NCBI GenBank assembly: GCA_963794155.1
Contig: CAWCCX010000008.1
Span: 558,001-622,000, forward strand
Length of the DNA stretch: 64,000 nt
From: Roseiarcus sp963794155
Lineage (GTDB): Bacteria > Pseudomonadota > Alphaproteobacteria > Rhizobiales > Beijerinckiaceae
Direction of reading: 5' to 3'
Both the position numbers and the translations under genes were made by a program. Below, piece after piece: positions 37,149 through 52,227 of the stretch (positions are counted from its first letter, which is position 1; each line of letters opens with the position of its first letter). The notes beneath the pieces are model-generated. The model did no database searches. It saw only the letters and a list, made by a program, of their open reading frames with translations, and was not told the DNA's origin.

Positions 37149-37664
37149 ATGCTGACCACCGCGCCGCGCGTTTACGACGTCGCCGACCCGGCCGAGGCGA
37201 GGCTGATGTCGGGCCGCGAGTTCCTCGAGGCGATCATCGACGGCCGGCTGCCAGCGCCCCCGATCGCGAGGACGCTGTCGTTTTGGCTTGCCGAGGTCGG
37301 CGACGGTTTCGCGGTGTTCGAGGGCGACGCCGGGGAGCATCTTCTCAACCCGCTCGGCGTCGTTCACGGCGGCTGGGCGCTGACCTTGATCGACAGCGCG
37401 ACCGGTTGCGCCGCCCAGACGCTGCTCCCGGCTGGCTCGAGCTACACGACCATCGAGACGAAGGCCAACTTCACCCGCCCGATCGCCAAGGACGCCGGAC
37501 GGGTCCGCGCCGAAGGGCGCGCAATCGGCCGCGGCCGGCGCATCATTTCCTGCGAGGCGCGGATCGTCGACGCCAAAGGCCGCATTCTGGCGCACGGGAC
37601 ATCGACGCTAATGATTTTGGCGGGGGGCGATAGCCCGGCGAGCCCAGCGCCGCGGGCGACTTAG
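37149..37664 (+). CDS. PaaI-type hotdog thioesterase
   Basis: The 171-residue product starts at ATG 37149 behind ATAGGAG. The hotdog signature is 'NPLGVVHGGWALTLIDSATG' followed by 'CAAQTLLPAGSSYTTIETKA' and 'NFTRPIAKDAGRVRAEGRAI'; the HGG with downstream Asp is the catalytic region of PaaI/4HBT-like acyl-CoA thioesterases. Substrate unknown; probably an aryl- or acyl-CoA. Divergent from, and presumably regulated by, the MarR protein. Confidence 0.85.
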   Translation: MLTTAPRVYDVADPAEARLMSGREFLEAIIDGRLPAPPIARTLSFWLAEVGDGFAVFEGDAGEHLLNPLGVVHGGWALTLIDSATGCAAQTLLPAGSSYTTIETKANFTRPIAKDAGRVRAEGRAIGRGRRIISCEARIVDAKGRILAHGTSTLMILAGGDSPASPAPRAT

Positions 37665-37951
37665 CGGGCGCGGCGGCGGGCGCCGGCGGGGGCCGCGCCT
37701 TGGCGCGCCGCGCGCCAGCGCGCCGGGGTTGTCCCTGACCAGGCCTTGAACGCGCGGATGAAGGCGCTGGGCTCGGCGAAGCCGAGGTCGGCGGCGATCT
37801 CCGCCAGGCGCCGGTCCCTGAGCAAGAGGCTCTGGGCGGCGTCGAACCGCATCTCGTCGGCGAGGCCGGAGAGGGTGACTCGGGTTGCTGGCGAGCTGGT
37901 GCGTCGCCGAACTGGCGCAAGGGGGCAGACGCGCCGCGGAAAACGATGCAA
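37661..37951 (-). pseudogene. Truncated AraC-family regulator (C-terminal remnant)
   Basis: About 75 residues match the second half of an AraC DNA-binding domain: 'LSGLADEMRFDAAQSLLLRD', 'RRLAEIAADLGFAEPSAFIR' and 'AFKAWSGTTPARWRAARQG', covering the second helix-turn-helix. The ligand-binding domain and first HTH are missing; upstream sequence runs directly into the leader of the Cys-rich protein gene. The N-terminal 20 codons (MHRFPRRVCPLAPVRRR) do not look like AraC. A further frame change next to GACTC 37876-37880 is possible. Remnant rather than functional regulator. It overlaps the thioesterase end by 4 bases, tail to tail. Confidence 0.65.
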
Positions 37952-38015
37952 GATTTAGGTCGATGAGCGCGGCGGCGCGACGCCGGAGGGCTCTCTGATG
38001 AGGAGGAGATCCGAC

Positions 38016-38384
38016 ATGAAAACGCTGACCTGCATCACCGCGCTCGGCGCGGCATTGCTGATGACGCATTCGGCCGTCGCCGCCCCGGCGGTCGGCAAGG
38101 CCTGCGCGGCCGACATCAAGGCGCAATGCGCCGACGTGAAGCCGGGGGGCGGCAAGCTCAAGGACTGCGTGAAGGCGCATTTTTCCGACTTGTCCGCGGA
38201 CTGTCAGGTGGCGATCGTGCGCGCGGCGGCGGTCGGCAAGGCTTGCAAGGCGGACGTCAAGCAGTTCTGCGCCGACGTCAAGCCGGGCAAGGGGGCGATG
38301 GCGGACTGCATGAAGGAGCACGCGGCCGACCTCAGCGACGGCTGCAAGGACGCGATGGCGAAGGCGGAAGCGGGCGCCAAGTAA
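38016..38384 (+). CDS. Exported cysteine-rich repeat (GLG1-like) protein
   Basis: The 122-residue precursor starts at ATG 38016 behind GAGGAGGAG. The signal peptide 'MKTLTCITALGAALLMTHSA' is cleaved near 'AVAAPA'. The mature part contains a duplicated Cys-rich unit: 'CAADIKAQCADVKPGGGKLK' + DC and 'CKADVKQFCADVKPGKGAMA' + DC, each with four Cys spaced CxxxxxxxC...C..., which is the Cys_rich_GLG1 repeat (PF00839-type) known from eukaryotic Golgi glycoprotein 1 and scattered alphaproteobacterial secreted proteins. Role unknown; eight cysteines probably form disulfides in the periplasm. Confidence 0.75.
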   Translation: MKTLTCITALGAALLMTHSAVAAPAVGKACAADIKAQCADVKPGGGKLKDCVKAHFSDLSADCQVAIVRAAAVGKACKADVKQFCADVKPGKGAMADCMKEHAADLSDGCKDAMAKAEAGAK

Positions 38385-38497
38385 ATCCGGCTCGATCCTC
38401 GGCAACGCGGGCGATGCTCATCTTCATCATGAAGGGCGCGGGCTGGGGATCGACCGGAGGGTCAAGGCGCGTCAATCCGATCTTGAGGAGATCATCG

Positions 38498-38621
38498 ATG
38501 AAACATATTGCTTTTTTGTCTGCTGGCCCTCGGCCTGCTCGCCGTTCAATACTCTCAGGCCGCGCCGCCGCATGATGGCCGGCAGGCTTTGACGATGCGC
38601 ACGGCGCCGACTGCGGCGTAG
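38498..38621 (+). CDS. Small exported peptide, possibly frameshifted at a T6 run
   Basis: A good ribosome-binding site (TTGAGGAG, spacing 7) precedes ATG 38498. As written it encodes only 25 residues (MKHIAFLSAGPRPARRS...). Dropping one T from the T6 run at 38512-38517 gives 'MKHIAFCLLALGLLAVQYSQ' + AAPPHDGRQALTMRTAPTAA, a clean signal peptide plus an approximately 19-residue tail ending at TAG 38619-38621. The strong ribosome-binding site and the restored signal peptide support a real small gene, but the tail has no recognisable family. Confidence 0.45.
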
Positions 38622-38665
38622 CGAAGCGCCCGATCGCGCGCTTCGGCAAGGAGGGAACGTCGCAA

Positions 38666-39088
38666 TTGGCCCTGGTCACCGATATCGATCATCTGAGCTT
38701 GGCCATCTCGCACGCAACGGCGCCGGCGTTCATGCTCGGCGAAGTGGCTGCCTTTCTGTCGATTCTCATATCGCGATTGGAGCGGGTCGCCGACCGGAAC
38801 CGGGCGCTGCGCTTGGGCGATGGGGCCGCGATCGATCCGTCGGGGGCCATGGCCGCTTCGTTCTCCCGCCGGATGGTCCTCCTGAGCCGCGCCATCTATT
38901 TTGCCGTGCTGAGCGCGCTGGTCACCGCGGCGCTGCTGATCGGGGCGTTCATCGCCGCCCTCGACGGGGTCGGCCATGCCCGCCTTGTGGCGTTGATGTT
39001 CGCCGTATCGCTGGCGCTGCTGATCGCCTCGCTGGTGGAATTGACCCGCGAAATTCGTATCTACATGACGAACATGCATCTCGAGTGA
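38666..39088 (+). CDS. DUF2721 family membrane protein
   Basis: The 140-residue product uses a TTG start at 38666 behind AAGGAGGG. 'ISHATAPAFMLGEVAAFLSI' and 'LISRLERVADRNRALRLGDG' match the DUF2721 N-terminal region; two or three membrane helices lie at about 15-35, 75-100 and 105-125. Function unknown. Monocistronic. Confidence 0.78.
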   Translation: MALVTDIDHLSLAISHATAPAFMLGEVAAFLSILISRLERVADRNRALRLGDGAAIDPSGAMAASFSRRMVLLSRAIYFAVLSALVTAALLIGAFIAALDGVGHARLVALMFAVSLALLIASLVELTREIRIYMTNMHLE

Positions 39089-39348
39089 TCGCGACGCTTC
39101 GCCGCACTCGTTCGGGAATTCCGTTTCCGCGCCGGATATGGTAGAAACCCGCTCGAGGCATTCCCGGAAAGACGGTCCGAAGGACCGCGAAACGACAATT
39201 CGAGGATCCGGGAACAGGCGTTCGGCGCGCAACGGGCGACGCGAATAGGCGAATTGCTGGCGACGGTTTCAGTTGGGGCTAATCCCATCCGGCGGGCGCG
39301 AATGTATCACGCCTCGCCGCAAGCAGACCGCGGACAGGGGACGCGTCC

Positions 39349-39588
39349 ATGAAGACCAAGGCCGTCCGATTTGCCGCCGGGCTCGCGCTCCTCGCTGCCG
39401 GGGCGCCGTTTCCCGCCTCAAGCCAGTTTTTTTATCCGCCGATCGTTATTGTCCCCCCGCCGGCGCAGGATTACGCCAACCCAAAACCCGCCCCGAGGCC
39501 GGCGCCCGACAAGCCGAAACCCGCCGATACCCCGCCCCAGACCAAGACCGGCGGGCATTATGAAGGCCGGACATACGTGCCCGATTAG
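39349..39588 (+). CDS. Small exported proline-rich protein
   Basis: The 79-residue precursor starts at ATG 39349 behind CAGGGGAC. The signal peptide 'MKTKAVRFAAGLALLAAGAP' is cleaved near 'FPASSQ'. The mature part is about 52 residues, rich in Pro, Lys and Asp ('NPKPAPRPAPDKPKPADTPP'), ending 'GGHYEGRTYVPD'. No family recognised. Possibly a cell-wall-spanning or disordered periplasmic peptide. Confidence 0.55.
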   Translation: MKTKAVRFAAGLALLAAGAPFPASSQFFYPPIVIVPPPAQDYANPKPAPRPAPDKPKPADTPPQTKTGGHYEGRTYVPD

Positions 39589-39616
39589 GCCGGTCGACGA
39601 GAGGCGTCCCGCTTAA

Positions 39617-40633
39617 TTAGCGGATAGGCGGGGCGTACTGAATGCCGCCATTATCCCAGAGCTCGTTCAATCCGCGGGGAATTCCGAGCTTCGAGTCGGC
39701 GCCGACGTTGCGGTCGAACACTTCGGCATAGTTGCCGACCGCCCGGATGGCGCGGACCGCCCAGTCCTGGGAGAGGCCGAGCGGTTTGCCGAAATCCCCT
39801 TCCGTTCCGACGAGCCGCTTGACCGAGGGCTTCGCCGACTTCAGCGCATCGTCGATGGTCTTCGAACTGACGCCGAGCTCCTCGGCGTTGATCATGGCGA
39901 AATTGACCCATTTGACGATGTTGAACCACTGGACGTCGTCCTGCCTCACGACCGGACCAAGCGGCTCCTTCGAGATGACGTCGGGCAGGATCATGCTGTC
40001 GCCTGGCTTCGCCAGCTGCTGGCGCATTGCGAACAGCGCGGATTCGTCGGTCGTCATCACGTTGCATTGTCCAGCCTGATAGGCCGCGATCATGTCAGCG
40101 GCGCTTCCTTCGTGGACGACTTCGTATTTCATATGGTTGGCGTCGAAAAAGTCAGTGAAGTTGGGCTCCGTCGTCGTGCCCGGCTGCACGCAGACCTTGC
40201 TGCCGTCCAGCTCGAGCGCCGATTGAAGGTTTCGGCTCTTGGGGACGAGAAACGCCTGACCATCGTAATAGGTCGTACCCGGGAAAATGACGCCATAATC
40301 GCCTTCCCGGCCCATGGTCCAGGTCGAATTGCGCGACAGCACGTCGATCTGCTTGTTCTTCAGGGCGTCGAACCGCGCCTCAGCCGAGAGCGGCACGTAT
40401 TGCACCTTAGAGGGATCGTTGAAGATCACCGCCGCCAGCGCGCGGCAGAAATCGACATCGAAGCCCGACCATTGCCCCTTGTCGTCCTTGCTCGCGAAGC
40501 CATCCAGCCCCTGGTTGACGCCGCAGATGAGGGAGCCGCGATCCTGCACGGTCTTGAGAGTGGTCTGGGCCTCGGCGGAGCCCCCGAACGCCGCAGCCGC
40601 GGCGAGGGCGAGGAGCGTCATCATCTTGCGCAT
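39617..40633 (-). CDS. General L-amino acid ABC transporter substrate-binding protein AapJ-like (orphan)
   Basis: The 338-residue precursor starts at ATG 40633 (MRKMMTLLALAAAAAFGGSA; signal peptide cleaved near 'SAEAQT'). The family pattern is clear: 'LKTVQDRGSLICGVNQGLDG', 'FDVDFCRALAAVIFNDPSKV', 'NTWTM'-like 'RNSTWTMGREGDYG' and 'CVQPGTTTEPNFTDFF'. AapJ delivers a broad range of amino acids to AapQMP. No permease or ATPase gene is adjacent (neighbours are the Pro-rich protein and an L,D-transpeptidase), so the partner must be encoded elsewhere, or this is a stand-alone binding protein. Confidence 0.88.
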   Translation of the reverse strand: MRKMMTLLALAAAAAFGGSAEAQTTLKTVQDRGSLICGVNQGLDGFASKDDKGQWSGFDVDFCRALAAVIFNDPSKVQYVPLSAEARFDALKNKQIDVLSRNSTWTMGREGDYGVIFPGTTYYDGQAFLVPKSRNLQSALELDGSKVCVQPGTTTEPNFTDFFDANHMKYEVVHEGSAADMIAAYQAGQCNVMTTDESALFAMRQQLAKPGDSMILPDVISKEPLGPVVRQDDVQWFNIVKWVNFAMINAEELGVSSKTIDDALKSAKPSVKRLVGTEGDFGKPLGLSQDWAVRAIRAVGNYAEVFDRNVGADSKLGIPRGLNELWDNGGIQYAPPIR

Positions 40634-40689
40634 GTGCAATCTCGATTCCGTTTTGGGGCTAAAGCATGATGCGTATGGGGGGAAGCGCC

Positions 40690-40845
40690 CACGCCCTTGC
40701 GAGGAGCGATCGCGCGTCGAATGAAGCCCGTCTCCAAACGGGGTGCGGCGACGAAGCAATCCCGGGAGCCGCACCGCGCCCTACGTCGGCTGGATTGCTT
40801 CCCCCCGGACTTAATCCGGGGGTCGCTCGCAATGACGGGTCTCGG
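40690..40845. repeat. Compound dispersed repeat with inverted GAAGCAATCC arms and hairpin
   Basis: GAAGCAATCC (40753-40762) and GGATTGCTTC (40792-40801) form an inverted pair, immediately followed by an 8-bp hairpin CCCCCGGA-CTTAA-TCCGGGGG (40802-40822) and TCGCTCGCAATGACGGG. Elements of the 'CGTCATTGCGAGC...GAAGCAATCC' type are widespread intergenic repeats in alphaproteobacteria. It lies between the L,D-transpeptidase stop and the aapJ start, both minus strand. Confidence 0.7.
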
Positions 40846-40882
40846 TCGATTCGAAATCGTCCTGTTCCAAGCCGCGCCAAGC

Positions 40883-41497
40883 TTAAAGCGCAACGGCCTG
40901 CTTGATGATCACCTTGGTGCCGACCGCCACCCGGCCATAGAGGTCGATCACGTCCTCGTTGACCAAACGGAAGCAGCCCGACGAGACGGCGGTTCCGATC
41001 GTCTGCGGCTGGTTGGTGCCGTGGATGCGATAGACGGTGGCGCCGAGATACATCGCGCGCGCCCCGAGCGGATTGCCCGGCCCGCCAGCCATGAACCGCG
41101 GCAGATACGGCTGGCGCTCGATCATTTCCGGCGGCGGACGCCAATCAGGCCATTCCTGCTTGCGCGAAATCTTCTGCAAGCCCGACCACTGGAAGCCGTC
41201 GCGGCCGACGCCGATGCCGTAGCGCAACGCCCGATTGTCGGGCTGCACCAGATAGAGAAACCGCGACTTCGTATCGATGACGACCGTGCCTGGCGCCTCG
41301 GAGGTGCGGAAGAACACCTCCTGCTTTTCAAAAGCGCCGCTGAGCTGCTCTTCTTCCGGCGTCGGCTGGTAGCCGGGCTGGTCGACCACACCCAACTCGT
41401 CCTCGCCCGGCGTTGCCGCTCCGGCTCCCGAGCCCACGACAATTGCGAGCATCGCGCCAAACGCAACCCGCAACAACAAATCTGCTCGAACCTTCAT
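40883..41497 (-). CDS. L,D-transpeptidase (YkuD/ErfK family)
   Basis: The 204-residue precursor starts at ATG 41497 behind GGAGCG, with signal peptide 'MKVRADLLLRVAFGAMLAIV' cleaved near 'GAGAATP'. The YkuD catalytic motif is 'IHGTNQPQTIGTAVSSGCFR' (His 159, Cys 175). It forms 3-3 peptidoglycan cross-links or attaches proteins to peptidoglycan in the periplasm. 'VVIDTKSRFLYLVQPDNRAL' is the usual domain opening. An upstream ATG at 41530 lacks a ribosome-binding site. Confidence 0.9.
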   Translation of the reverse strand: MKVRADLLLRVAFGAMLAIVVGSGAGAATPGEDELGVVDQPGYQPTPEEEQLSGAFEKQEVFFRTSEAPGTVVIDTKSRFLYLVQPDNRALRYGIGVGRDGFQWSGLQKISRKQEWPDWRPPPEMIERQPYLPRFMAGGPGNPLGARAMYLGATVYRIHGTNQPQTIGTAVSSGCFRLVNEDVIDLYGRVAVGTKVIIKQAVAL

Positions 41498-41549
41498 GCG
41501 CGCTCCGTCGATTTTTTGACCTAAAAACATGTCCTCGTCGGATCGATGA

Positions 41550-42041
41550 TCAGCGCTTGCCGCACCGTTCATAGACCATCGTTCCATAGCGTGACGCATT
41601 GTCGGGATCGACCCAAATCGTCGTGAAGGAATTGGGATCGACATTGCTGACGATGCGATCGTCGGCGGTGCCGGCGTCGCCGGGCGGTCCGAGATAGGTC
41701 TGGCCGCTCGGCCCGCCTTTGAGCACCACTTCCGACAGTTCCTTCGAATCCGCCAGATACATCATCAGGCCGCCGTTCGGCCCCTTGTTGATGACATAGG
41801 GCTTGTTGCACTGGGCGGCAGCCTCTTTCATGGTCCGCGCCCGATCCTCGTCCTTGTGATAGGAGGCGAGCCCCCACTTGCCGACGAGCTGGTCGGCGCT
41901 TACGGCCGGCGCGACGATCGCGGGGGTCGGCGGAGGCGTTTCGCCGCAGCCGGCGAGAAAAGCGGCAAGAAGACCGACCAGCGCCAGCGCGCCGCCGCGA
42001 CGTGCGATCACTTGGGACGCCCCCCTCATCATTGCGGCCAT
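41550..42041 (-). CDS. Putative lipoprotein of unknown function
   Basis: The 163-residue precursor has lipobox 'LLAAFLAGC' (Cys near residue 32), so it should be lipid-anchored. The mature part contains 'SADQLVGKWGLASYHKDEDR' and ends with 'DPNSFTTIWVDPDNASRYGT' and a terminal Cys, suggesting a lipocalin-like or META-like beta fold ('VGKWGLASY'). Not assignable to a known function. Codirectional with the L,D-transpeptidase downstream (53 bases) and possibly cotranscribed with it. Confidence 0.6.
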   Translation of the reverse strand: MAAMMRGASQVIARRGGALALVGLLAAFLAGCGETPPPTPAIVAPAVSADQLVGKWGLASYHKDEDRARTMKEAAAQCNKPYVINKGPNGGLMMYLADSKELSEVVLKGGPSGQTYLGPPGDAGTADDRIVSNVDPNSFTTIWVDPDNASRYGTMVYERCGKR

Positions 42042-42234
42042 TCAAAAACATTCCAGCCGGAGCATGCCGAACCATGCGGCGCTTCGTTTTCGGGGACTTG
42101 GCTAGCAAACCGGACGCGCTGGGTCAATCGAGGCTGGAACACCTCTGGCCGAAATCAATGGGCCAAGGTGGCGACTGGCGAGCGCGACGACGAGCGCACA
42201 ACAGACGCTTGCCGTTCGACGCCGAGAAGCCGGC

Positions 42235-46653
<4,419 letters not shown>

Positions 46654-46822
46654 GCAGTTCGGCTCCTTGACGACGTCGTCGGATGACGTTGGGGCAGCCA
46701 CTATATGGCGCCGGTTTGAGTTTTGCGCACCCTCGGCCGAGGGCTTCCTGCAATGGCTTGCCCAGCGCGGCCACTTGCGCCAAGGCTTCGGCCCAACTTT
46801 CCCCAACGAAGAACACGGCGCA

Positions 46823-47647
46823 ATGACCAGCGATCCCCAACCGACCGTCGCCCTCAACGACGGCGCGACCATGCCGCAATTTGGACTCGGGGTTTTCCAG
46901 ACGCCGCCCGATGCGACGGAGCGAATCGTGAGAATGGCGGTCGACGAGGGTTATCGGCTGGTCGATACGGCGTCCATGTACCGGAACGAGGAGGGGGTCG
47001 GCGCGGCGTTGCGCGGGCGCGCCGACGTGTCTGTGACGACGAAGCTCGGCAATTCCGATCACGGCTTCGACGAAGCTTTGCGCGCGTTCGACGCGAGCAT
47101 GCGGAGGCTTGGCCGCGACAAGCTCGATCTCTACCTGATCCATTGGCCGCGCCCGCGATTCAACCGCTATGTCGATAGCTGGAAGGCGTTCATCCGGCTG
47201 AAAAAGGATGGGCGGGTCGGCTCGATCGGGGTCTCGAATTTCAATCGCGAGCACCTCGAGCGGATCATCGCCGAGACCGGGGTCACACCCGCCGTCAATC
47301 AGATCGAGCTTCACCCGCGTTTCCAGCAGAAGGCCCTGCGCGCGTTTCACAAGGAGCAGGGGATCAGAACGGAATCCTGGAGCCCGCTTGGCCGCGGCGG
47401 CTTGCTCGGCGAGGTCGCGATCGTCGACATCGCCCGCAAGCATCGAAAGACCCCGGCGCAAGTCGTGATCAGGTGGCATCTCGACAGCGGTCTGATCGCC
47501 ATTCCGAAAACGGTGCGCCTCGAACGGCTGAAGGAAAATATCGGCGCGCTCGACTTCCGGCTCGATGACGACGACATGCAGCGCTTCGAAGGGCTCGATT
47601 CTCCCGATGGCCGGATCGGTCCCGACCCGGGCACTGCGACTTTCTGA
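46823..47647 (+). CDS. Aldo/keto reductase
   Basis: The 274-residue product starts at ATG 46823. The AKR catalytic tetrad is visible: Asp in 'YRLVDTASMYRNEEGVG' with Tyr four residues on, Lys in 'VTTKLGNSDHG', and His in 'LYLIHWPRPRF'. The NADPH-binding end 'AIPKTVRLERLKENIGALDF' is typical of the AKR5/DkgA-like group. Probably a cytoplasmic NADPH-dependent carbonyl reductase of broad specificity. It converges with ppdK (41 bases between stops). Confidence 0.9.
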   Translation: MTSDPQPTVALNDGATMPQFGLGVFQTPPDATERIVRMAVDEGYRLVDTASMYRNEEGVGAALRGRADVSVTTKLGNSDHGFDEALRAFDASMRRLGRDKLDLYLIHWPRPRFNRYVDSWKAFIRLKKDGRVGSIGVSNFNREHLERIIAETGVTPAVNQIELHPRFQQKALRAFHKEQGIRTESWSPLGRGGLLGEVAIVDIARKHRKTPAQVVIRWHLDSGLIAIPKTVRLERLKENIGALDFRLDDDDMQRFEGLDSPDGRIGPDPGTATF

Positions 47648-47688
47648 TTTGGGCGCGCGGTGGAAGCTGACACAGACGCCAGCGGACC

Positions 47689-50367
<2,679 letters not shown>

Positions 50368-50409
50368 TGTCGGCTCCCCCGAAACTTTGCGAACGCCGGC
50401 TTCCGCCGG

Positions 50410-50988
50410 TCAGGCGCGCGAATGCAACCCCATGCCGAAGCTCACCCATCCGACCCCGTGGAAAAGGAGGTCGACGCCGAGCAGGGTGCCCAAGACATAG
50501 ACGCTGTCCAGCGGCCAGTGACTGACAATGATCAAACCGAGAAGGATTGTGACCGCGGCGGCGAGAAAGACCAGCGCGCGGGGCTGGTCGGCCGGAAGTT
50601 GCGTCGCCAAGTAGGCGCGAACTACGCCCGCGGCGATGAGGCCGGCGCCGAGGAGGAGCGTCAGCACGACCGAGGCGAGCAGCGGGTTGACAATGCATAA
50701 GATCCCGGCGGCGACATAAAGAAGGCCGCCGACCACCCAGAGAAAGAACCGGGCCCAGGTGCGCGAATGCATGCCGATGCCGATTTCGGCCGCGCCGGCG
50801 ATGAGGAACAAGACGCCGTTGAGAGTGACGGTCGCGATCGTCGCGATGAGGGAAAAGAACAGCGCCGCGAACCCCAGGATCACGAGCAGGACGCCAAAAG
50901 CGGTGATCGCCGCCCATTTGCCCCGCAGCCGCTCGATCGCCTCGCCCAAGCTATGCTGAGAGGTCCCGACATTCGACGCGTTCGACAT
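50410..50988 (-). CDS. HdeD family (DUF308) membrane protein
   Basis: The 192-residue product has six membrane helices in three hairpins. 'ITAFGVLLVILGFAALFFSL', 'VLFLIAGAAEIGIGMHSRTW' and 'VVGGLLYVAAGILCIVNPLL' are characteristic DUF308 repeats. HdeD contributes to acid tolerance at high density in enterobacteria; the role here is inferred. It starts 33 bases after the hrcA stop on the same strand, so it may be part of an hrcA-hdeD-ppdK transcript and respond to heat or general stress. Confidence 0.85.
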   Translation of the reverse strand: MSNASNVGTSQHSLGEAIERLRGKWAAITAFGVLLVILGFAALFFSLIATIATVTLNGVLFLIAGAAEIGIGMHSRTWARFFLWVVGGLLYVAAGILCIVNPLLASVVLTLLLGAGLIAAGVVRAYLATQLPADQPRALVFLAAAVTILLGLIIVSHWPLDSVYVLGTLLGVDLLFHGVGWVSFGMGLHSRA

Positions 50989-51021
50989 TGCATTCTCCCC
51001 GCAGCGAGACGCTGAACCGCC

Positions 51022-52107
51022 CTAACGCGGGCGCTTGAGCTCGCCGAGCACTTGCGCCGCATATTCGACCATCGGCACGATGCGGCCGTAGTTGAGCCGG
51101 GTCGGCCCGATGACGCCGAGCACCCCGGCGATGCGATGGTCGCTGTCCCGAAGCGGTGCGGCGATCATCGACGATCCGGACAGGGAGAAGAGCTTATTCT
51201 CCGAGCCGATGAAAATCTTGACCCCGTCGCCGGTCTCTGCGCGATGCAGAAGCTCGATCACGTCGGTCTTGGTCTCGAGGTCGGCGAACAGAGTGCGAAT
51301 GCGCTCGAGGTCCTCCGAGGCGTGCACGTCGCCGAGCAGGTTGGCCTGGCCGCGGACGATGAGCTGGTCGCCCGATCCGCCGGCGCCGGACCATGAGACG
51401 AGGCCCGCTTCGACCAGGCGGGCGGCGATGTCGTCCAGCTCCTGACGCGCGTCGCGGCGCGCGGCCTCGATTTCCGCCGTCACTTCGGCGAGCGTGCGGC
51501 CGCGGATGCGGGCGCTAAGAAAGTTGCTCGCCTCGACCAAGGTCGAAGCCGGCATGCCCGGCGGCGTCGCGACCACGCGGTTCTCGATCGAGCCGTCCTC
51601 GGCAACCAGGATCGCCAGCGCCCTGCGGGCCTCCAGTCGCACGAACTCGACATGTTTCAGCCGCGAGTTGATCTTGCTGGTGAGCACCACCCCGGCGCCG
51701 CGGGTCAATTCCGACAAAAGGCTCGTCGTCTCGGCGAGCGCGCCTTCGAACCCGCCCCCCTCCGCCGCCGCCCGCACCTGGCTGTCGATGCGCGCCCGCT
51801 CTTCGCGGCCCAAATCGCCGAATTCGAGCAGCGCGTCGACGAACAATCGCAAACCCTGCTGGGTCGGCAGGCGCCCGGCGCTGGCGTGCGGGGCGTAGAT
51901 GAGGCCGAGCTCCTCGAGATCCTGCATCACATTGCGGACCGACGCGGGCGACAGCGACATCGGCAGCATGCGCGACAAATGCCGGGAACCCACCGGTTCG
52001 CCGTTGGATAGATAGGAGTTTACAATGCTGCGGAAGATCTCTCTCGCGCGCGCATTCAGCGTCGCCAGCGCGCTCGACTCGGCGGGACGTTCTCCGGGAA
52101 CGGACAT
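51022..52107 (-). CDS. hrcA: Heat-inducible transcriptional repressor HrcA
   Basis: The 361-residue product starts at ATG 52107 (MSVPGERPAESSALATLNAR). The N-terminal winged helix has 'AREIFRSIVNSYLSNGEPVG', 'SRHLSRMLPMSLSPASVRNV' and 'MQDLEELGLIYAPHASAGRL', followed by the GAF-like dimerisation domain with 'NLLGDVHASEDLERIRTLFA' and C-terminal 'AGVLGVIGPTRLNYGRIVPM'. HrcA binds CIRCE operators to repress chaperone genes and needs GroE for activity. Usually followed by grpE; here followed by hdeD. No CIRCE inverted repeat (TTAGCACTC-N9-GAGTGCTAA) was recognised upstream. Confidence 0.95.
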   Translation of the reverse strand: MSVPGERPAESSALATLNARAREIFRSIVNSYLSNGEPVGSRHLSRMLPMSLSPASVRNVMQDLEELGLIYAPHASAGRLPTQQGLRLFVDALLEFGDLGREERARIDSQVRAAAEGGGFEGALAETTSLLSELTRGAGVVLTSKINSRLKHVEFVRLEARRALAILVAEDGSIENRVVATPPGMPASTLVEASNFLSARIRGRTLAEVTAEIEAARRDARQELDDIAARLVEAGLVSWSGAGGSGDQLIVRGQANLLGDVHASEDLERIRTLFADLETKTDVIELLHRAETGDGVKIFIGSENKLFSLSGSSMIAAPLRDSDHRIAGVLGVIGPTRLNYGRIVPMVEYAAQVLGELKRPR

Positions 52108-52227
52108 GCCGCAAGAATGGCCGGAACTCGCCTCACGCGCAAGGCGGCCCCGGTCGCCCTCGGGGAATTGAAAAGCGGCGCCTGACCTGCCAAACATGCC
52201 GCAAACAAGCGGAGCGAGGAGCGACGG

